From Candidatus Poribacteria bacterium (lineage in GTDB: Bacteria > Poribacteria > WGA-4E > WGA-3G), in contig OY282374.1 of the NCBI GenBank assembly GCA_958295815.1, forward strand, positions 4,926,682 to 4,990,681: a stretch of DNA of 64,000 nucleotides, read 5' to 3'. A model generated the notes under the pieces. The model saw only the letters and a program-made list of their open reading frames with translations, was not told where the DNA came from and made no database searches. Every line of letters starts with the position of its first letter. Positions within the stretch are counted from its first letter, which is position 1. Below, one piece after another: positions 60,452 through 64,000 of the stretch. The position numbers and the translations under genes were made by a program.

Positions 60452-62998
60452 ATGGCAAAACGAAAGCAAACCTACACGGCGAGTGATATACAAATTCTTG
60501 AAGGTCTTGAAGCTGTCAGGAAACGTCCGAGTATGTACATCGGCAGCACAGGTCCGGCTGGATTGCACCACCTCGTCACAGAGTTAGTGGACAACTGCAT
60601 AGACGAACTCGGTGCTGGCTATGGTACGAAAATAGAAGTTACACTCCATAGTGAAGGCAGTGTCACCGTCGCCGACGATGGCCGTGGTATTCCGGTTGGC
60701 AAGCATTCACCAACAGGTCTTTCCGCCCTTGAAGTCGTTATGACCACGTTACACGCTGGCGGCAAGTTTGATGGTCGCGAACAAGTGGGTTACCAAACAG
60801 CCGGTGGTTTACACGGTGTCGGAGCTTCGTGTGTCAATGCCCTCTCTGAGTGGCTTCAGGTTCAAGTTGAACAAAATGGTGGCACCTACGAACAACGCTA
60901 TGCGCGTGGAATTCCGCAGACATCAGTAAAGAAAATCGGTACCAGTAATAAAACCGGCACGCGGACGACCTTCATGCCGGATGCGGAAATATTTGACACC
61001 CTTGACTTCTCACACGATATCCTCCGCGATAGACTCAGGGAACTCGCCTTTCTCAACAAAGGGGTCCGCATTATATTTCAGGACGAGCGTGATGCAGAGA
61101 ATTCAGAACCAATCGCTTTCCAATATGATGGTGGTATCGCTTCCTTTGTCACTTACCTTAATCAGAACAAAGAGGTTCTGCACCCCAAACCTATTTACAT
61201 AGAAGGCGTTCAGGAAGACACTAAGGTAGAAATCGCCTTTCAGTTCAATACCACATACACAGAAAATATTAGTTCTTACGCTAACAATATTCGAACCTCA
61301 GAAGGCGGTTTCCATGAAAGCGGCTTCAAGAGTGCGATCACTCGTGCCTTCAAAACCTATGCCACTGATAACGACCTTCTACGGAATGTTAAGCTAAACC
61401 TCACTGGCGAAGATATCCGTGAAGGGATGACGGCAATCATTAGTGTCAAGGTACCAGAACCGCAATTTGAAGGTCAAACAAAATCCAAACTTGGAAACAC
61501 AGAAGTTGAGGGTATCGTCCAGAGTTTTGTCAGAACACATCTTAAAACGATTTTAGAAGAAAGTCCGAGTGTTACCAAGCAGATCGTCCAAAAAGCGATC
61601 CAAGCGGCGCAGGCACGCGAAGCTGCCCGCAGTGCTCGTGATGTTATCCGTCGTAAAAGTGTTTTAGATTCTGCCTCAATGCCCGGCAAGCTTGCGGATT
61701 GTTCCGAAAGTGACCCCACTCGAACCGAACTCTTCCTCGTAGAGGGTGACTCAGCTGGTGGTACAGCTAAACAGGGACGAGATCGTCAAAACCAAGCTGT
61801 GCTGCCGTTGAAAGGCAAAGGCATCAATGTAGACAAAGCGAGGCTTGATAAGATCCTCAAAAATGCCCAGGTTATTGACATTATCACTGCCCTGGGAACA
61901 GGTATCGGCACCGAAGATTTTAGTCTTGAGAAACTCCGTTACGCCAAAGTCATCATCATGGCGGATGCCGACGTTGATGGTGCACACATCCGAACGTTAC
62001 TCTTAACCTTCTTCTTCCGCCAAATGCCCGAAATTATCGCCTCTGGACACCTGTACATCGCCCAACCACCGCTCTATCAGGTAAGGAAGGGTAGAAATTC
62101 CCAATATCTGCAAGACGATGAGGAAATGGAAGATTATCTTCTTAGCTTGGTTTTAGACAGCGTCCAAATAACAAATTCTCGACGCGGTGTCCCTTACACA
62201 GCTTCGGAATACCAAACTATCGCGAGCTCTATTCGTAAAGTTCAGTCCACTATTGGACAACTTAACCAAAACGGTGTGTCCGCCGAAGAATTGTCCATGT
62301 ACCTTAGGACAGGTGAGGCGACCGAAGAAGAAAGTTTGGCAGATAACGTGGACGAATTATTGGCGGCACTTAATGCTGCTCCTATCCCTAACGGCAGCAT
62401 AGTGAGTAGTGCTCAGATTTCTGACGTAACACAATCGACTGACATACCTTCGGTAACCAGCCCGCAAACTGATCTTTTTCAAGAGGAAACGCAAAGTCCA
62501 GAAGATGCAGATGCGATCCGAGAACAACACGAAATTCAGAGTGAAAAAACGATTATTGCCCGTCGGACGTTGTACCACGACTTACAGCAAGAGTTAGAAA
62601 AACTCGCTGAATTTCAGATCAAAGACACGGATTTTTTGCCTTCAAAAGAAACGGACACTTCAGATGAACTAAAAAGTGAAAAGCTGTTTAGCATTCAGTC
62701 TGAAGACGGGGACATCCACCATATTGGAGACGTTCTTTCGCTCGTGCGGTATCTTTTTGAGATGGAGCACCGTGGACTGACAATTACACGTTATAAGGGT
62801 TTAGCAGAAATGAATGCTGAGCAGTTGCGGGACACTACTATGCGTCAAAATGAGCGTATGCTTCTGAGAGTCACGCTTGACGATGCGGTTGAAGCTGACC
62901 GTGTCTTCACACTCCTCATGGGTGATACTGTTGAACCTCGGCGTGAGTTTATAGAACGCTTTGGTGCGCAAGTGAACCTCGATCTGTATGGTGCTTAG
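60452..62998 (+). CDS. gyrB: DNA gyrase subunit B
   Basis: 848 aa. ATPase part: GLEAVRKRPSMYIGSTG, ELVDNCIDE, VADDGRGIPVGKH, GGLHGVGASCVNALS. TOPRIM domain: ELFLVEGDSAGGTAKQGRDR, QAVLPLKGKGINVDKAR, and MADADVDGAHIRTLLLTFF. The C-terminus has ITRYKGLAEMNAEQLRDTTM. It is about 200 residues longer than the short Gram-positive form. An insert of about 170-200 residues (570-770, acidic, Gln/Ser-rich) interrupts the C-terminal part, in the position where proteobacterial GyrB carries one. Confidence 0.97.
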   Translation: MAKRKQTYTASDIQILEGLEAVRKRPSMYIGSTGPAGLHHLVTELVDNCIDELGAGYGTKIEVTLHSEGSVTVADDGRGIPVGKHSPTGLSALEVVMTTLHAGGKFDGREQVGYQTAGGLHGVGASCVNALSEWLQVQVEQNGGTYEQRYARGIPQTSVKKIGTSNKTGTRTTFMPDAEIFDTLDFSHDILRDRLRELAFLNKGVRIIFQDERDAENSEPIAFQYDGGIASFVTYLNQNKEVLHPKPIYIEGVQEDTKVEIAFQFNTTYTENISSYANNIRTSEGGFHESGFKSAITRAFKTYATDNDLLRNVKLNLTGEDIREGMTAIISVKVPEPQFEGQTKSKLGNTEVEGIVQSFVRTHLKTILEESPSVTKQIVQKAIQAAQAREAARSARDVIRRKSVLDSASMPGKLADCSESDPTRTELFLVEGDSAGGTAKQGRDRQNQAVLPLKGKGINVDKARLDKILKNAQVIDIITALGTGIGTEDFSLEKLRYAKVIIMADADVDGAHIRTLLLTFFFRQMPEIIASGHLYIAQPPLYQVRKGRNSQYLQDDEEMEDYLLSLVLDSVQITNSRRGVPYTASEYQTIASSIRKVQSTIGQLNQNGVSAEELSMYLRTGEATEEESLADNVDELLAALNAAPIPNGSIVSSAQISDVTQSTDIPSVTSPQTDLFQEETQSPEDADAIREQHEIQSEKTIIARRTLYHDLQQELEKLAEFQIKDTDFLPSKETDTSDELKSEKLFSIQSEDGDIHHIGDVLSLVRYLFEMEHRGLTITRYKGLAEMNAEQLRDTTMRQNERMLLRVTLDDAVEADRVFTLLMGDTVEPRREFIERFGAQVNLDLYGA

Positions 62999-63191
62999 AT
63001 TACGTCCTACTCTAATAAAGTCGTCTGTGCTGTTGTCATTATGCCTTCGATTAAACTGATGCGTTTATAAATAGTTACAATTTCTTTTTTATATTTATTT
63101 TGGTTTTTTGTGACTAATCAATACTGATGAACGTCTATTCTTTTTTCATAGTTTGTAGAAAGGAATAATTTTAACTATAGCTAATAATAAT

Positions 63192-64000
63192 ATGGAAAAC
63201 ATCCAAGAACGCAATATAGAGAATGAATTGACGACATCGTATCTTACTTATGCGATGAGTGTCAATACCAACCGTGCGATACCTGACGTCCGCGACGGTA
63301 TGAAGCCGAGCACACGTCGGATTATCTACGCTATGGGAGAGATAAATCTCACCTCAAATCGTCCGTACGATAAATGTGCTGCTGTCGTAGGAGAGGTGAT
63401 GAAAAACTATCATCCACATGGCGACGGTCCTATTTACGGTACGCTGGTGGGTTTAGCGCAGCCATTTAACATGCGCTACCCGTTAATAGATGGACAGGGA
63501 AACTTCGGTAGTATCGACGACGATCCGCCAGGGGCAATGCGTTATACGGAATGTCGCCTCGACACTATCGCTGGGGAGATGCTCACCGACATTGAGAAGC
63601 AAGTCGTCGATTTTCAGCCCAACTACAAGGACTCTCTTGAAGAGCCGACGGTCCTACCTGGTCTCTTACCGAATTTGCTTCTTAATGGCACCACAGGCAT
63701 TGGGGTGGGCTATTTAACCCGCATACCGCCGCATAATCTTAACGAAGTGGTTGATGCCCTTCTCTGCAAACTCACAGATGCCGATGCCGATGCCGAGACG
63801 CTCATGGAGCACATCATGGGTCCCGACTTTCCGACTGCGGGAATGATTGTTGGCACCAGTGGGATTAGGCAAATGTACACCACTGGCAAAGGCAGCATCA
63901 CTATCCGCGCTAAGGCATTCATAGAAAGAATTTCTGGAGCCAGCGGCGGAGAGCGGGAACAGATTATCATCACTGAAATTCCATATCAGGTGAAAAAGAA
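63192..64000 (+). CDS. gyrA: DNA gyrase subunit A, N-terminal part (3' truncated by window edge)
   Basis: 269 residues are visible and the frame is open to the window end. Start MENIQERNIENELTTSYLTY, then AMSVNTNRAIPDVRDGMKPS and RRIIYAM. The breakage-reunion domain shows CAAVVGEVMKNYHPHGDGPI, then GQGNFGSIDDDPPGAMRYTE with the catalytic Tyr in AMRYTE. The quinolone-determining stretch reads HPHGDGPIYG, so E. coli Ser83 and Asp87 are both Gly. ATG 63192 has no clear ribosome site (only AAAGGA 28 nt upstream). It follows gyrB by 193 nt, as a typical gyrB-gyrA pair. Confidence 0.95.
   Translation, partial: MENIQERNIENELTTSYLTYAMSVNTNRAIPDVRDGMKPSTRRIIYAMGEINLTSNRPYDKCAAVVGEVMKNYHPHGDGPIYGTLVGLAQPFNMRYPLIDGQGNFGSIDDDPPGAMRYTECRLDTIAGEMLTDIEKQVVDFQPNYKDSLEEPTVLPGLLPNLLLNGTTGIGVGYLTRIPPHNLNEVVDALLCKLTDADADAETLMEHIMGPDFPTAGMIVGTSGIRQMYTTGKGSITIRAKAFIERISGASGGEREQIIITEIPYQVKK

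Overview
The window looks like a chromosomal segment of an uncultured diderm bacterium. My best guess is a Candidatus Poribacteria-type genome. This is inferred from the protein style: seven-bladed WD40 propellers fused to proteases, dockerin pairs followed by a YPNPFNPETW-type C-terminal sorting domain, LamG and HEAT-repeat exported proteins, many sugar oxidoreductases, and dispersed hairpin repeats. No database search was possible, so the taxon is an inference. Promoters are classical sigma70 boxes, nearly always with a 17-bp spacer; several genes use GTG or TTG starts.

Layout. 1-3.4 kb: 3' end of a RecQ helicase, then the tRNA-modification pair mnmA-miaA (coupled, minus strand). 3.6-9 kb: a small exported protein, an enolase-superfamily dehydratase or racemase, and two tandem paralogous HEAT-repeat lipoproteins. 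9-12.6 kb (plus): an exported M14 metallopeptidase and an FGE-like protein. 12.7-15 kb: a scarred zone with a 610-bp duplication carrying a small lipoprotein gene, a decayed Cache-domain gene, and one copy of a 240-bp AT-rich repeat whose partner lies at 21.6-21.9 kb. 15-21.5 kb: two large exported WD40-metalloprotease proteins with dockerin and sorting tails. 21.9-28.3 kb: a compact four-gene minus-strand cassette (two related YaaA/DUF6884-like proteins, a stand-alone sigma54 activator, and an XPD/DinG-like helicase with a Cys cluster). This is the best candidate for an undescribed system. 28.4-35.3 kb: secF-secD, tRNA-Arg(CCT), apt, two zinc alcohol dehydrogenases, rpe. 35.5-42 kb: an ECF sigma factor fused through a membrane segment to leucine-rich repeats, an exported PD40 propeller sharing an upstream motif with it, a Gfo/Idh oxidoreductase and two LamG proteins. 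42.3-49.1 kb: a giant SprA-like protein, probably a type IX secretion translocon. 49-54.4 kb: a GH2 glycosidase, a 2-hydroxyacid dehydrogenase and hisC. 54.4-64 kb: a plant/cyanobacterial-type ispH and rpmH leftwards, then dnaA, a DnaA-box-rich origin, recF, a DciA-like gene, gyrB and the start of gyrA rightwards.

How it fits together. The SprA-like protein and the two proteins with type IX-style tails suggest a surface-secretion route. Several exported proteins instead end in a short L-T-x-x-W-[GA]-x-[LVI]-K tail that I cannot assign to a known signal. The dnaA end is a conventional replication-origin neighbourhood, but dnaN and rnpA are not in their usual places.
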